Of a stretch of 64,000 nucleotides of DNA, positions 45,601 through 59,800 are shown in pieces. The DNA lies in contig OX419344.1 in the NCBI GenBank assembly GCA_948470475.1, positions 13,942,047 to 14,006,046 of the forward strand. The letters run 5' to 3'. The number at the start of each line of letters is the position of its first letter. The first letter of the stretch is position 1. The position numbers were made by a program, and so were the translations under genes. Below the pieces are notes generated by a model that saw only the letters and a program-made list of their open reading frames with translations, was not told where the DNA came from and ran no database searches. The stretch is from Galaxea fascicularis (lineage: Eukaryota > Cnidaria > Anthozoa > Scleractinia > Euphylliidae).

Positions 45601-48600
45601 TGCAGAGACGTTCCCTCTTCCTGGGGCATGAGAAGCTGTCATGAAGGTGTCTCTTGTCTGGCACCAATCCCACATCTCTAAGGCCAGAGTTAGAAGTTGG
45701 GAGACCCGTGTACCCCCTTTGTTGTTGATATAAGTGATGGCGGTTGTGTTGTCTTGACGCAGAGATATGGTTGCATGAGACTTGCCTTTGAGAAAGGCTT
45801 TCACAGCCAACAAGGCGGCCTTTAGCTCTAGATAATTGATGTGCTGGAGAGACTCTAGTTGTGACCATCTGCCATTGCTTTTGTGGGACTGATGCACTGC
45901 ACCCCAGCCTTTCTTGGATGCATTGGCTGTTATGACCACTCCCATTTGCACTGAGGGTGTGTTTCAACCACCAAGCGAGATCCACTCTGGCACTCAGTGA
46001 CAGAACAATCAAAGCGTCATCAAACTGCTGGTTCATTTGTAGACCCCTTATCAGATCTGATTGCAAGTGGCAAAAGTGGAGTGGAGCTCGCCAAATGGCT
46101 GGTCTTGAGGACCCTAAAAGACCAATTTAACTTGCTAGGTTTTGCAATGTGATACTTGGAGAAGTGAGAAAACGGTGACAGCATCCTAGAACCTTGTTGG
46201 CTTTTTCTGTCGGGAGTGATATCATCATGTTCAATGAGTCTATTTTGAAACCCAGGAAGGTTATCACTTACATGTATGTTGGAATTAATAACTACGTCTG
46301 GAGGTTTATTGTAAAACCTAGGGAAGGAAGGAGAGTCACTACCAGCTGAGTATTTTTCACAGCTTCCTTTATTGTTGCAGCCAAGAGAAGAAAGTCATCC
46401 AGTTAAATCTCCTGGTAAAAGCAACATCTTTAGGCAACTGAGGTTTTCCATCTGGAAATGCTTGTTCATGATGAACTTGTTCAGAGAACTCAAATCTATT
46501 ACCGGACGCATAGATCCTCCCTTTTTGGGTACAAGAAACAAGGGGCTGTAAAAACCATCTATGGTAAAAGGGGTCTTGTGTGGCCCCTTTCTGCAATAAC
46601 ACGCTCACCTCCTGGGATGCTAGGAGTGCCTCCTGACCTGATGTTTGGAGATCAAGTTTTGGGGTAGAGAGTGCATCCACTTCAGGAGTTGCCCTGTCTT
46701 CCAGAATAACAAGGGGTGGTAAGATAACTTTCTGTGAAAGTTAGTATCCAGAAATTTGGAGTAAAAGGCTGATGGTATCCAGCAGGTTGACTTGGCAAGT
46801 GGGTCGTACAAACCATGATCATCATTAGATTTCACTGAGTTTTCAGCTTCATCAGATGTCTTATTAGCCTCTGTTGGTGCTTTACTAGGCGCTACAGGTG
46901 CCCCAATGGGCGTAGTAGTGGTCTTAGAAGACGCTTAAGTTGCCAAATGTTGGCTAATCTCCAAGCCTGACAAGTCATCCGCCGCATTCAACAAAACATC
47001 ATCATCAGTATCCACAATTCGGAAATTCGGTGACTCTGTACATAGAGCATGCATTTACATTTGAATTTTAAGTATGTTGCGTGCACAGAGAGTTTCATTT
47101 GAAATTTTGTTGCACGTAACCAATGGAACATTAATCAACTGACAAGGCTGTTTGTTACAGTGAAACTAGTTTTGTGAATTTAAGTGTGTTGAAAGTATTT
47201 TATTTTAATTTTAATTTTTCTTTCAAGTGCAAAGGAGGTGTAGTAATACTTCTTAGCTTCAGCTAATAGACTTTCACAGGCAGGGGTTTCAATAAAATTT
47301 GAAGTAGGCAGCTGGTTAGAGAAAAGTAACCAACTTTATGGTGCTTATTGAAAGAGCTGCACAGGTTTTAATTTATTACAAGATAAGATGGAGTCATAGT
47401 CATAAAATGATATTAAAAGATTTTTCACTATGTTAGAATGAAGCCAACATGCTTCAGTTTAGCCTGGCTCCTATTTGCTCAAACAAAAAAAAGAATGCTT
47501 CATTTTTACCTTTATATAGTTTGCCACAATAGAAACATTCCTGAAGTCCAGAGCAGCATCTATTTCATCCATGACATAGAGTGGTGTTGGCTTGTAGTGA
47601 TGAAGAGCAAATACCTACAATTGGAATAAAAAAGTCAAGCAGTTATGCACTAAGTTAACGCATTGAAAGCAGCTTAAATTGACAATGGGTATATTCTTAC
47701 AAGAGAAATGAACACTAACCAAAGCCAGTGAACTCAGAGTCTTCTCTCCCCCTGATAGATTTGAAATATTCTTCCAACTCTTCTTTGGTGGCCTTACACT
47801 GAAGATCAAAACGATTAATGTTATTGCTGAAAAGAAATGCTTAACTGCCAAACAATGAACAAGTGACTGCCATTAGATGTCAGTCACTCAGTATTCTGCT
47901 CCTTACACCAAGAATGTGCTCATCAGTAATGCATGAAAAAAGGAACCAAACACAAAACAAAACTACGTGACAACTGAAATAAGTCCTTTGTCATTGTGGT
48001 AGAACAGTGGGAATTAGAAAGTAGTTTGCATAACAGGAATTTATTTACCTGAGTGTGAACTGCTTGAAATGAACACATACAGCGTAGCATGAAGTGAAGG
48101 TGAGAGAAAAAACAAATGCCTGTCGCTAGTAATAATAATATGGTAATAACAATAATAGATGTAGCCTGCCCCTTCAACACCAGGGTCAAGAACAAGGAGC
48201 AAGAGAAAGTTGAAAACTATCAAGACCTTAAACAAGAAATTGGGAGTATGTGGAACTGTCACAAAGTGAAGATCATTCCAATCATTGTTGGGGCTTTGGG
48301 GACTGTGCCTAGGGGACTTATTAAAGGTCTTGACGCTTTAGAAATGGCAAGTGCATTCAATCTGTTACAGAAAGGATGTCTGCAAGGACGTTTATACACA
48401 GATAAAACAAATACGATAATAATAATAATAATAATAATAATAATTTATAAGTTGTATAGCCCTATTTACATGTACAGATCAATAGTGCTTTACACTGAAT
48501 AAAAAATAAAAACCTTATAATTATGTCTAAATAAAATTTACAGCAGAATATAATGTCACTAATGTGCAAATAAAATATATCTAAGTTAATAATTACTAAA

Positions 48601-50818
48601 AGCTTCATTAAATAAAAACGTTTTAATAGCTTTTTTAAATTTATCTAAACTCTCAATCAATCTAATTTCATGAGGAAGTCTGTTCCATAGGTATGGTGCT
48701 GCTGCCTGAAAAGACCGAGCTCCAAATGTCTTCAGCATCTTACCCTTAGGGGCCTCTAAGTAAAGACCATCATTAGATCGAAGACAATAAGAGGATATAG
48801 TAATATCAAGACTCAACTATGAAGTTTTCTTCAAGAGTTAGAGAAAACACCGCCATCATGGCCATCGGCCACTGACTCTCTCTCAAAATCCGTGAACACT
48901 AGAAAATTAATACTTATGGAATGTTGCGTTTCCAGTAAAAAACCAATCATGTGCAAGAAAACTAAACCACAAACAGTAACGGTAATTAGTTTGCGATTTC
49001 ATGTTGCTTCTGATTGGTTTCTGCACAACCGAAAGTGTCAAAATCAAACCATGGTTTTTGGACTTGTACAGTAAAAGTGAAATGGTGAAGGGTTTCCCAA
49101 CAGTCTGGACACCTCAGGTCTCAGGAGGAGGCCAGAAGCCCATGTGGACTTTCAGCTGACAGAGAACGCTGTTATAAATGGATCATATACAATATAACCA
49201 TTAAAAATATTATAAATATAATCATATCTATAACAAAATTCTCAATTCTGATTGGTTCTGCATGCTCCTATTTGTTGTATAATTGGCATGCGATCACATG
49301 GGTGTCCAATTACAGGTATCCAGTTACTACTTTTTGTAATTGAATACATGTAATTGGACACCTATGCCATTTGCACATCAATAACATGCACTTTAATGGC
49401 TTCCTCAATAGTATTTTTCTACTGTTTGTGAGCATTTATTAACTGTACTGTGGGGATTAAGGGTGCGGATTTGGAAGATGATTTTTTGTTCTAGATTCTT
49501 GTGGCTTTCCGTTGATAGCCATGTGTTGATTAAAATGACGAGCAACTAGCTAAGATGCATCTTTGTCATTCTTCTCAACATTGTGAAGGTGTTCGCAGAA
49601 TCGGTTGCCTAGTTTGAAATTACTCAAAACTAATGAGGAAACCCACACTTTAAAATGTGCACGCTCACAATACAAAACATGTTTTTCAGTCAAAACACTA
49701 GAAAAATATCAGGACCTAAGCAATCTTTTAAGATCACCGATCATTTCACATGTACCTCTGCAAATGTCATTTATTGCATTATATCAGCAAGACAGGAAGA
49801 TGACTAGGCGACCGATTCTGTGAACACCTTTGCGATGTTGAGAGGAATGATAAGCCAATTGCTTGTCATTGGCTATCTGCAGCCTTTCCCTGTATCAAGG
49901 TCCTCAATCAGTTTATACTATTTTACAGTGAAACCAGTAGTTCGATTGCGTGCCACTTTGCAATATTGTCATTCAATGTTGGTGTTTGATATGCAGTTTG
50001 ATCCGAGCAAGTTGCGATTCAAATTTCAATTTGCTGCCTATATGCAAACGGTTTTTGCTGATTACATATTACATTCATAGTCTGGAATATTGTGAGTTGA
50101 CTGCTATGGCAAGCAACATTACCTGTATTTCAAAGAGGGAAAAAGTAATTTCCCTCTGGTTGTCAGGCTATTGAAATAAAGAAAATGTTTTCAGTTCCAG
50201 TTCTGATTTTGACTAGAGGTTTCGTGTACTCGGTTTCTTGTGGTAGTCGCTGTGAGCTTTGAGAACTTTTCAGAAGAAATGGTGAGTCACTTTCCCTGAC
50301 TTTCAGGTTCACTCACCAGTAAGAGCCAGAACCACAAGGAAATGCATTTCGGAAAAGTTTCTTGCAAGTGCAGCAGTCCATGTGAATCAATGTTTATGGA
50401 AGTCCTCAACTGTGCATCCTTGTATGAGATCCGGATTTGGTCGTCTGGGATAACTTTGAGAACAGGAACCGCTTTCTTCACTCACTGTAGTAATTCCGTG
50501 AAATTGGTAATTGGGTTTTGCACATAAAAAGTGGTGTACCCGTCTTTAAAGTATTGTAACAGTACCTGAAACATCTCGCTTTAACCAACTTCCACTGCAA
50601 CAGAGCATGAGGCCACAAGTTGAAATTTGAATTGCAACTTGCTCGGAGCAAATCGAAATACCAACATTGCAAAGTTGCACGCAAACAAACAACTGGTTTC
50701 ACTGTAAATTATTTTGAGAAGGTACCACAAACCATGCCAATTAGAAGCAATGTCATCGGCACCAACAGAGTAAGATAGTGAATGATGCATATGAAAGAAA
50801 TCATATGTAAACTGCTCT

Positions 50819-50853
<35 letters not shown>

Positions 50854-51117
50854 AGGTCAATTTTGGGTTCGTTTTTTCCCGTGAAAGATGTGTAAGTGAA
50901 TAACGCATATGAAAGAAATCATATGTGAACTGCGGAAATGAAATCAAATGAAGTCCTGAATTTTTTCAGGCTTCTTTACACAATTGTAAAAATTGCGATC
51001 ACAACTGCGACGATCATTCTTCATTTGATTTCATATCCACAGTTCACATATGATTTCTTTCATATGCATCATTCACTTAACATCTTTCACAGGAACATAT
51101 GAACCCAAAATTGACCT

Positions 51118-51152
<35 letters not shown>

Positions 51153-53768
51153 AGAGCATCGCACCGGAATCACAACGTCATGGTTTCAAGCCCCATTGAA
51201 GTCCTGAATTTTTTCAGGCTTCGTTACGCAATTGTAAAAATTGCGATCATAACTGCGACAATCATTCTTCATTTGAGAGTAAGATGGAGTAGGTGCTGTA
51301 AACCTCATTGTTAGAGAAAGCAAAGAAGTAAATAAAATCACCATATTAGAAAACAAGAGTAAAAAGAGAAGAAAATTCATCAGCTGAGATAAGAGCAGAA
51401 ATACTGCAAGGCACCGCGTCGATCAGAAATTGAGCCTACTGAAAGGTAAATATCCTGTACTTAGTGATAAGTGCTCAGCGATTTCACAAGAGCTTTCACT
51501 GACTTCATTCAGGCAAAGCAAATAACAGATGGGCCTGTTAGAGAAATAACCTTACTTTTTAATTTGCAAGATCTGACTCTCAATTTTGACCAAATCCTGT
51601 TGTCCTATGTCTGCTTTGCAAGTCACACTCTCCATGAAAAAGGGGCAGAGTGAGTAAGGAATCATGTTTCTTGGTAAATTCAACTTGACTGTCACTACAG
51701 ACCATTGGAACAATAATGACAAAGTGATTGAGTACTTGGAGAGAGTTGTTTTTCTGTATATCATGGAGAAACACAAAGAACTTTCCCTTCCTGAGCAACA
51801 GAAGGCTACCCAGTCAAAGGACAGAAGATGGAACATGAACATGACCCAATATGACCAAGTATTTGTGGTATGTAGGGGGAATTGCAAAGAAAGTTGCAAA
51901 AGGTATTGATGTATACTGCCTTGCCATCAGCTCTAAGTTTTCTGTAATAACGCTGACTCATGCCTGATTCATTATGCCACTGAACTCCAATGCCCTTAAT
52001 TTCGTTAATGGAGTAGACCCTAAAGGGTGTTTCAAAAGTTCGTTCCGATTTGTTTTCTTCTAACGTTTCATTATTTATTTAACCTACCTCTTTAAAAATT
52101 AGGTATATTATTTTTTGCTTATTTTTCATTCGATCATTGAAATTATTAGTAACCAGAATGCCCGCCTTTATTTTTAATGACATTTTCTAAGCGCCTAGGC
52201 ATAGAATGTGCGAGTTCCTTTAGCGTGTCAAGAGTCACATTTTTCCATGCAAAGCGTAGTCGCCTTTTAAGCTGTTTCATCGTTTTGGGGGCTGGATCTT
52301 TGTACGTTGTCTCATCAATGATACTCCAGATGTTCTCAATGGGATTGAGATCAGGAGAGTTCGCTGGCCAGCCATCCTTGGCTACAAAGTTTGGCAAATT
52401 CTTTTGACACCATGACTGAGTTACCTTTGAAGTGTGAGCCGGTGCTCCATCCTGAATGAATGTCATCTCTTTCTTTGAGCTAAACAACGTCCTCTCTATC
52501 GGGCCACCTTGATGTTAATGGTTTCACTTCTTTCTCAAGGATTTGGTTGATGTAGTACTCAGAAGTTAAGGTTTGGCCTGTGGGTAGCATGTGTAACTTT
52601 GTGACCCACGACCTGTCATGCCACCCCACACCATCACCTTCGCACTTTGCTTCACTTGGAAAGCTGGAGGAACATCACATTCCTGCGAGCCCCATACGAT
52701 ATCGTTTTTTGGATTAGGGTATTGGAAAAGATATTTAGGACACTCATCTGTAAATAAAAAATTGTCCCAATCTTCTGCTGTCAGGTTCGCGTATTTCTTG
52801 GCGAATCTCAAACGGGCTTTCCTTTGCTTTTCGCTCAACAAAGGTATTTTCTTTCGCTTGAAAGCCTTCCATCCTTCCATCTTCCTTGTTGAATTGCTCC
52901 GTTTGTACTTTACTTTCTCGATTGATTTTCGAGCACAATTGGTCAAAACAGACGGTCGTCCACTCCTTGGTTTGTCTTCGAAGCACTCTCTTTTCGACCA
53001 CTTGTTCACCCAACGTTCCGTCTTGTTAAAAAATTTAGCGATTTCTTTGACTGAATGACCAGATGATCATAATATTGCTGCTTGAGCTCTAGCAAAAACA
53101 ATGTCTGACTTCATTTTCGTGACAGAGAAGGCAGAAAGTTCAGGAAAAAAATCACAGAATAACAAAAAAGTCGGGAAAGAACGACATACACAAGGGAAGG
53201 GAAAATGGCGGGAAAACGTGTGTGTGCACATTTGGCGCGAAAATCGAAACAAAGGCATCTAATCGACGACTAAAATTGCTATTGCCAGCTATTTTAATAA
53301 ATTCTCTACCTCAATTTGTTAAAAAAAGTTCTTAGAAACAATTGATTTGTTTAAAAATTTAGCAACTTTAAATCGGAACGAACTTTTGAAACACCCTGTA
53401 GTTGAGGCACTGCTTGATAGAGTTTGTTATTTTCTCATAGGCATATCTGTAAACCCTTGAGGGTGCATGTAACAGGATGGAGCGGCAGCGAGTGGGAACG
53501 AGAAGGATTCAAGGATTTTCCAAAGCAATTTATTTGAAGCTCAAACCCATCAGCAATACAGCAACAATATAATAGAAATAGGCCAAAGTAAACCAAAACT
53601 AGTAAAGTAAAGTAAACCCACTATAAAAACTACACACAACCCATAATTCCTCGATTCGCTCTGACGAAGGGCTAGCGCTCAAAACGTCAGCTTTTAGAAT
53701 CCCTGTACGGTGGTCAATTTACATTTATCAACTCTGTTGATAATACCAAAATCTTTGTGTACTACTTC

Positions 53769-53804
<36 letters not shown>

Positions 53805-56787
53805 CCCCCTTTATTCATTTGTTGTTTAATCGCTGCGACCACTAACCGTGCGTTCTAGTATTTTGTAAATCCACAGATTTCTGAACAGGAGACACAAGAC
53901 GAAGATGCCAAGCTTAAAGAAACTCACCAAGGAGCTACGCCAGGAAATCGTAAGTTATCTTTTTCCTTTTCCCGCACTTAGCAACAGTTTAGCTTTCCGT
54001 TTAGCCATTCTCATTTTCGCCAAAACTAGGTTTTGTAGTCACATCAATTTCATCGGCCGTTGCCTCAATTCTAAAGTCATTCCAAAAGGTTTTCGCTCTA
54101 ACTTTCATGCATCTATATTCTCTCACTCGAATCAATATCTTCACCAAATTCGATGCGCTCAAAATTCTTTTTCACGTAATATTATGAGGATCACTATCAG
54201 AGCCATGTGCCAAAAACGTAACGAACTTGACAAACAAATTCTTCAGTGCCGTTCCGAACTTTCCAAAATCTGTCCAGTAGTTTTGGTACAATCCATTCGC
54301 GCTAAAATCCAGGAACTTAATTCTAGACTGTTTTACCATTTAAACCAAACCAAGACCCAAAAACTTCAACAATTAATAGGTCCGCAAATTACCAACGACA
54401 CTACATTGCATAGCCATACCACCGTAGTTACAATTCCAGAAAATCTTCCGCTTACTGACTCAGAGAAATCTGTTCTCAGTAAGGGCCTAAATTTTGTCCC
54501 TATTGCCAAACGCACCAATGAATTTTCTATTAAGCAAGATGTTGAAAAATTCCTTCGCCGCGTTCAGTTAAAAGCCTTTTTCCATGACAAAGAGAATGAT
54601 TCTGACACTTCGGACAAAGATGTTTTTGAAACACTTCAAGTTCGCAAATCTAAATGGACTCCCCCAGAGGGACAATTTTCCTCTTTAGACTTTTTCACCA
54701 AAAAGTGCCGTCACGACATTCACAAACTTAAATTCAATCGTAACACTAAATTTTCCAACCTTTCCTCGGAAGAGTGGGCGGCGCTTAAAAATCTTAGTAA
54801 ACGCAATGACATAGTTGTCAAATCGGCCGACAAAGGCGGCGCGGTAGTTGTTTGGCGGTCCGACCTTTACCAAAAAGAAGCTTTGCGGCAACTTTCTGAC
54901 ACCTCGTTTTATGCTAAAATCGAAAAAGATCTCACCTCCACTAATCAAAAACTTGTCAAAGACACGATTCATAATCTTATAGTTAACCAAGAATTACCGG
55001 ACACTGCAACTAATCTCACCATCACAACTCCTAGAACTTTGTGCATTTACTTCTTGCCAAAAATTCACAAACCAAACAACCCAGGTCGCCCTATCGTTTC
55101 TGCCTGTAGTTGCCCTACCGAACTCATTTCTAGCTACTTAGACAGGATTATACATCAAAGACAGTACACACGCACTAGAAATTTTCCGCGATTTCAGTTT
55201 CTCCGGCCAAGACCAACTTATTTTCACCATGGATATTACATCTCTGTACACAGTCATTCCCAATAGCGAAGGTCTTCAAGCACTTAAACACTTTTTCGAT
55301 CAACGCACTGTCAAAGAACCAAGCTCAGAAACACTACTCCGCCTTGCCGAACTAGTTCTTACACTCAATTGTTTTTCATTCGCCGGCAACTATTACAAAC
55401 AAATTAATGGTGTGGCGATGGGCACTAGAATGGGACCTAGTTATGCCAATCTTTTTGTAGGATATGTTGAACACCAATTTTTCAATCAGTACACCGGCCC
55501 GAAACCCGAACTCTACGGCCGCTACATTGACGACTGCATCGGCGCTATTTCATCCAGCACACAAGAACTCGATCAATTTATAACCTCCGTTAATTCCTTT
55601 CATCCGGCTCTTAAATATACCTGGGAAATTTCGGAAACTTCATTGGCTTTCCTAGATATCAAAGTTTCTATCAGTGGCAACGGTTTATGTACCAGTGTGC
55701 ACTACAAACCTACAGATTCTCACAGTTATTTGTTGTATTCATCGTCACATCCATCACATGTCAAGAACTCCATTCCTTATTCTCAATTTCTTAGACTTCG
55801 ACGCCTATGTAGTGATGACTCTGATTTTTCCAGCAAATCAGAGGAGATGTGCCAGTTCTTCGAAAAACGTGGCTACCCTGCCTCTGTGGTCAAAGCGGGC
55901 CATCATCGCGCCCAACAATTTGATCGACAGTCATCACTACAAACGTCACAAAAGGATAAGAACGACAGAATTCCATTCACCCTCACTTTCCATCCTCATA
56001 ATCATGTAGTCAAAAGTATCATTCTCAATAACTTCAAATTACTCCAAAATGATCCCGAGACTGGTAGAATCTTTTCGCAACCTCCACTAATTTCATTCAA
56101 ACGCGACAAAAACGTCGGCAACTTTTTAGTTAGAAGCGCATTTAAAACTAACGAGCAACCCGGCACTTTCAAATGCGCGCGCTCACGATGTAAAACTTGT
56201 CAATTCATTCTTAACACTAGCAAAATATCGGGACCTAAGCGATCTGTTAAGATCACTGATCGTTTCACATGTACCTCCGCAAATGTCATTTATTGCCTAA
56301 CCTGCACGTTATGCAATAAATTATACATTGGCGAGACAGGAAGACGACTAGGCGACCGATTCCGCGAACACCTTCGCGATGTTGAGAAGAATGACAAGGA
56401 TGCATCTAAGCCAGTCGCTCGTCATTTTAATCTCCCTAACCACTCCAAACAACACATGGCTATCTGCGGCCTTTCCCTACATCAAGGTACGACGGAAAGC
56501 CGCAAGAATCTGGAACAAAAATTCATCTTCCAAATCGGCACCCTTAATCCCCACGGTATTAACGAACGCTTTTCATTTAACTAATGTATTCCTATTTTCA
56601 CGTTGCCATGTTACCACCAATAGCGTAGCTCCTACTCCACTATAAAAACTACACACAACCCATAATTCCTCGATTCGCTCTGACGAAGGGCTAGCGCTCG
56701 AAACGTCAGCTTTTAGAATCCCTGTACGGTGGTCAATTTACATTTATCAACTCTGTTGATAATACCAAAATCTTTGTGTACTACTTC

Positions 56788-56823
<36 letters not shown>

Positions 56824-59800
56824 CCCCCTTTATTCAAAATAAATGGGAACAACTAAAAGATTATACCTTGCTAGAGGCAAGTTTGCTTGAAAGCTTTACA
56901 ACTGCTGCTGTTTCTTCGGTGATTTCCACAGTACAACTAAACTACAGCTAAAACGTGCCTCTACTTATGCGAGAATGACAAGCAAAGGACGAACAATTTT
57001 CCATGTAACAAAACGGTAAAATACTTGTTGCCAAACCAACCTAACCACAGTAAAACAGAATGTAAGGATTTCCTTAGAGTAAATCCCATTAACTTAAAAA
57101 GATAACGTCGAATAACTGATTAAAGTAACCTACCGAAAGAAGACCACAAAATGCTAATATCCGCTATGGCGTTTAGGCAATAATGTACGGGTTTGCGAGT
57201 ACACGTACAATCATCCCTAAGCGATGCATAAGCTTGCTAAATCAAACCGGAAAATTCCTAAGTGCAAAAGTATTAGGAGCAAAAAGTAGGGCTTTACGAA
57301 GGCACTGAAAAAGTAGCGAAATCCTTGGTCTAGTGACCCTGTCACATGCAGTAAAACTATCATTTTCACAGATGTTATTTCAGTCTAATTCCTGTTTTGT
57401 AGGCATACATTTACTTTTAATTAGCTTATCTGTTTCAGCAAAGTGTCTGAAATTTGTCTGAAATGAGAAAAAGTCTCTGAAAATTAAATGTCTGAAAAGT
57501 ATTGACAAGTAATGTATTCTATTGAAAACCACAGGATTCATGGTGTGGGAGTTTATGGTGGTTAATGACACACTCTTGTAATTTATTTGCATTAGCTCTT
57601 TGAAATATTGTTGCTTGAAGTCTGTTGCATTTTATTTCTGTGGCTTTCGCATCGCTTGCATAAGATGACAAAAAGATCAACAAAACAAGTTGAAGGTACA
57701 GTAGACTTGCTTGGCATTAGATATTACATGTATGAGATACTTCCTGCAAATGATTGAAAGCTGTTAACTGAAATCTTGCTGTGAATCAACATTAGTGGGT
57801 GGGTCTAGGATGGAAGAGCTTAAATAAGAGACTGGCAACAGGCAGCTCTCTCTCCTGCTTACCATGCTTGTGTCTAATTCTTCAGACTCTACCAACCAAA
57901 TGCCTGTAATGCTTAAGCAATTCTACCCAATCAACTCTCACCTGAAAACAATACCTTCAGAGAACGGATCCAGACTATCAACCAACTCCAGCTCTGCATC
58001 ACCACCAAGGGTAATCATCTAACAAACAAATGTAATGGAAATTAAATTCTAAGCCGTTTAAGGCAGTCAGTGTAACTGTGAGCCAAATGACAGTAACATA
58101 ATTATGTTGTACACTTAATAAATTTGATACAAATCCAGGTTAGCAATAAACTGATGTTTAATTGAGCTTTACATTTCGTGACATGACTGTTTGAGCTGGT
58201 CCCCTTTAATAGCAGTATGCAGTGCTTTCAATAAGATTTGAAGTAGGTGGCTACCTCAGAACAGCACCTGCTGGAGTAATATGAGAAGCCCAGAAGAATT
58301 TCAACTGAATTTTTTACTTCAGCGTGGTAAAACAGCCACTGCCTTTTAACCGAATACCCGCTGGAGGTCTGGCGGGTGCCAGGTCCTATTGAAAACACTG
58401 AGTATGACAGACATCAGTAAAAGCACTTCCATTTCAAAAAGCACTTTTTGATTTTCAAACTAAACGATGCAAAAATCAAACATAAATAAGTTTTCAAACT
58501 GTTCTCAATTATTCAAATTCAACAAAACTGAAGTGTCAAGAACTTAGATGGATAATCTAAGTTTGGCTCTGTTGTACAGATCCTTTCTATTCATGGGTGT
58601 TTATGAATGTCTGCACTCTGTTCTCAAAAGATACTGCAGTTGGTCACTTGAAGGAACAAATTTACGCAAGTCAATACAATACGATAAGATAAAACACAAG
58701 TAATCTTGTTTCAGTTTATGTTTTGCCATTGTTTCACTACACCCTATAATCTGATTTGAGATTTAAGACCAATAGTGTTTACCTGATACATTTCTTTCAG
58801 CTTTGTTGTAATCATAGAAAACCCTGTCATGAATTCATCAAGACGCTGCTTTCGCATGTCTTCATGCTCTTTTCTTTTCTTATCACGATTTGATGTCACC
58901 TCATCAAGCTCCCTAACTCTTGATAGATATGCTTCTTCCTGCAGAGCAAGGGCAATTTTCCATTGAGTGAGGTGAATAATTTCTTTCTCTTGTAAGGCAG
59001 ACAGCTGTTCTTGTTGCTGTTCCAGCTGTTACTGCATTTTTATTGTACAAGTACCACAGTTTTGGCTTTCCATAATTTTCTTTCTTTCACTTTGTTTGTA
59101 TTCTACGGACATGTTGAAAGTATAAAGGCCAGGTTTGCTGCGATAGACTTGACATGACTCCCAGTGGTGTGTAAGCAGCACTATGATCAAGAGACTACAG
59201 GTAGCCTATACTGGGGCCAGTTGATCAGAAGGTCCAAGATGATTGCAAAAAAAAAAGGTTGAGGAAGTGTTTCTGTTTAAGAGGCTTCTAGTTGGTATGT
59301 GAAATGATGTGTTTGCCACCATATCAACTTTCAACTTAATGCAAATTAACATCTGTTTACACAACTTTGTTCACTTTTGCCAACTGTGAAATAACAATGA
59401 GAAAACAGTCTTATCGACAAAAGTGTTTCCAGTTTGATTCCTATAAGGGATCACCCCTTGACCGATATATCGGTCGACATATCGACCGGCACTCGACCAA
59501 TATGTCAACCGAGATGTGTCGGCGACGTATCGACCGAGATGTCGGCCGATATGTCGACCATTAATTGTCGGTGGAATATCGGTCGACTGTCGGTGGTATA
59601 ACATTCGACTGTTGTATAATGTAAAAAAAAGTCAAAAGCTTAGAGTGCCAGTGTCAGGTGTATAAGTTATGCGCATTTCATCCTCTTTTAGTCAACCTCA
59701 AAAATAATCATTGGATGTTGTCCTTCAGTAGCATTTTAACTGACAAAAGTTCAACCGAGGCCTTACACTACTGCAAAAATTGATGTTAAAATCTTTTAAA

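Larger units (their letters stand above)
43322..47112. repeat. Inverted repeats bounding a DIRS/Penelope composite
   Basis: 43322-43383 is inverted at 47030-47112, sharing GTTTCAAATGAAACTCTCTG and TGTACAGAGTCACC; the right copy has a 34-bp insert. Inverted ends are known for DIRS elements, so these may be its ends. Confidence 0.6.
53618..56836 (+). mobile_element. Penelope-like element with direct terminal repeats
   Basis: Direct repeats of 200 bp at 53618-53817 and 56637-56836 differ at one base by eye. Between them is one polymerase gene. The high repeat identity argues for recent insertion. It lies in the 10-kb SMC4 intron, antisense to SMC4. Confidence 0.85.

Noticed and set aside
51128..51200. 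A tRNA gene
   Set aside because: Weak B box and SINE-type tail; a related head is present nearby in inverse orientation.
53400..56850. An LTR retrotransposon, from the 200-bp direct repeats
   Set aside because: The coding region is a Penelope RT with GIY-YIG endonuclease, with no gag, protease or integrase; Penelope elements often have such repeats.
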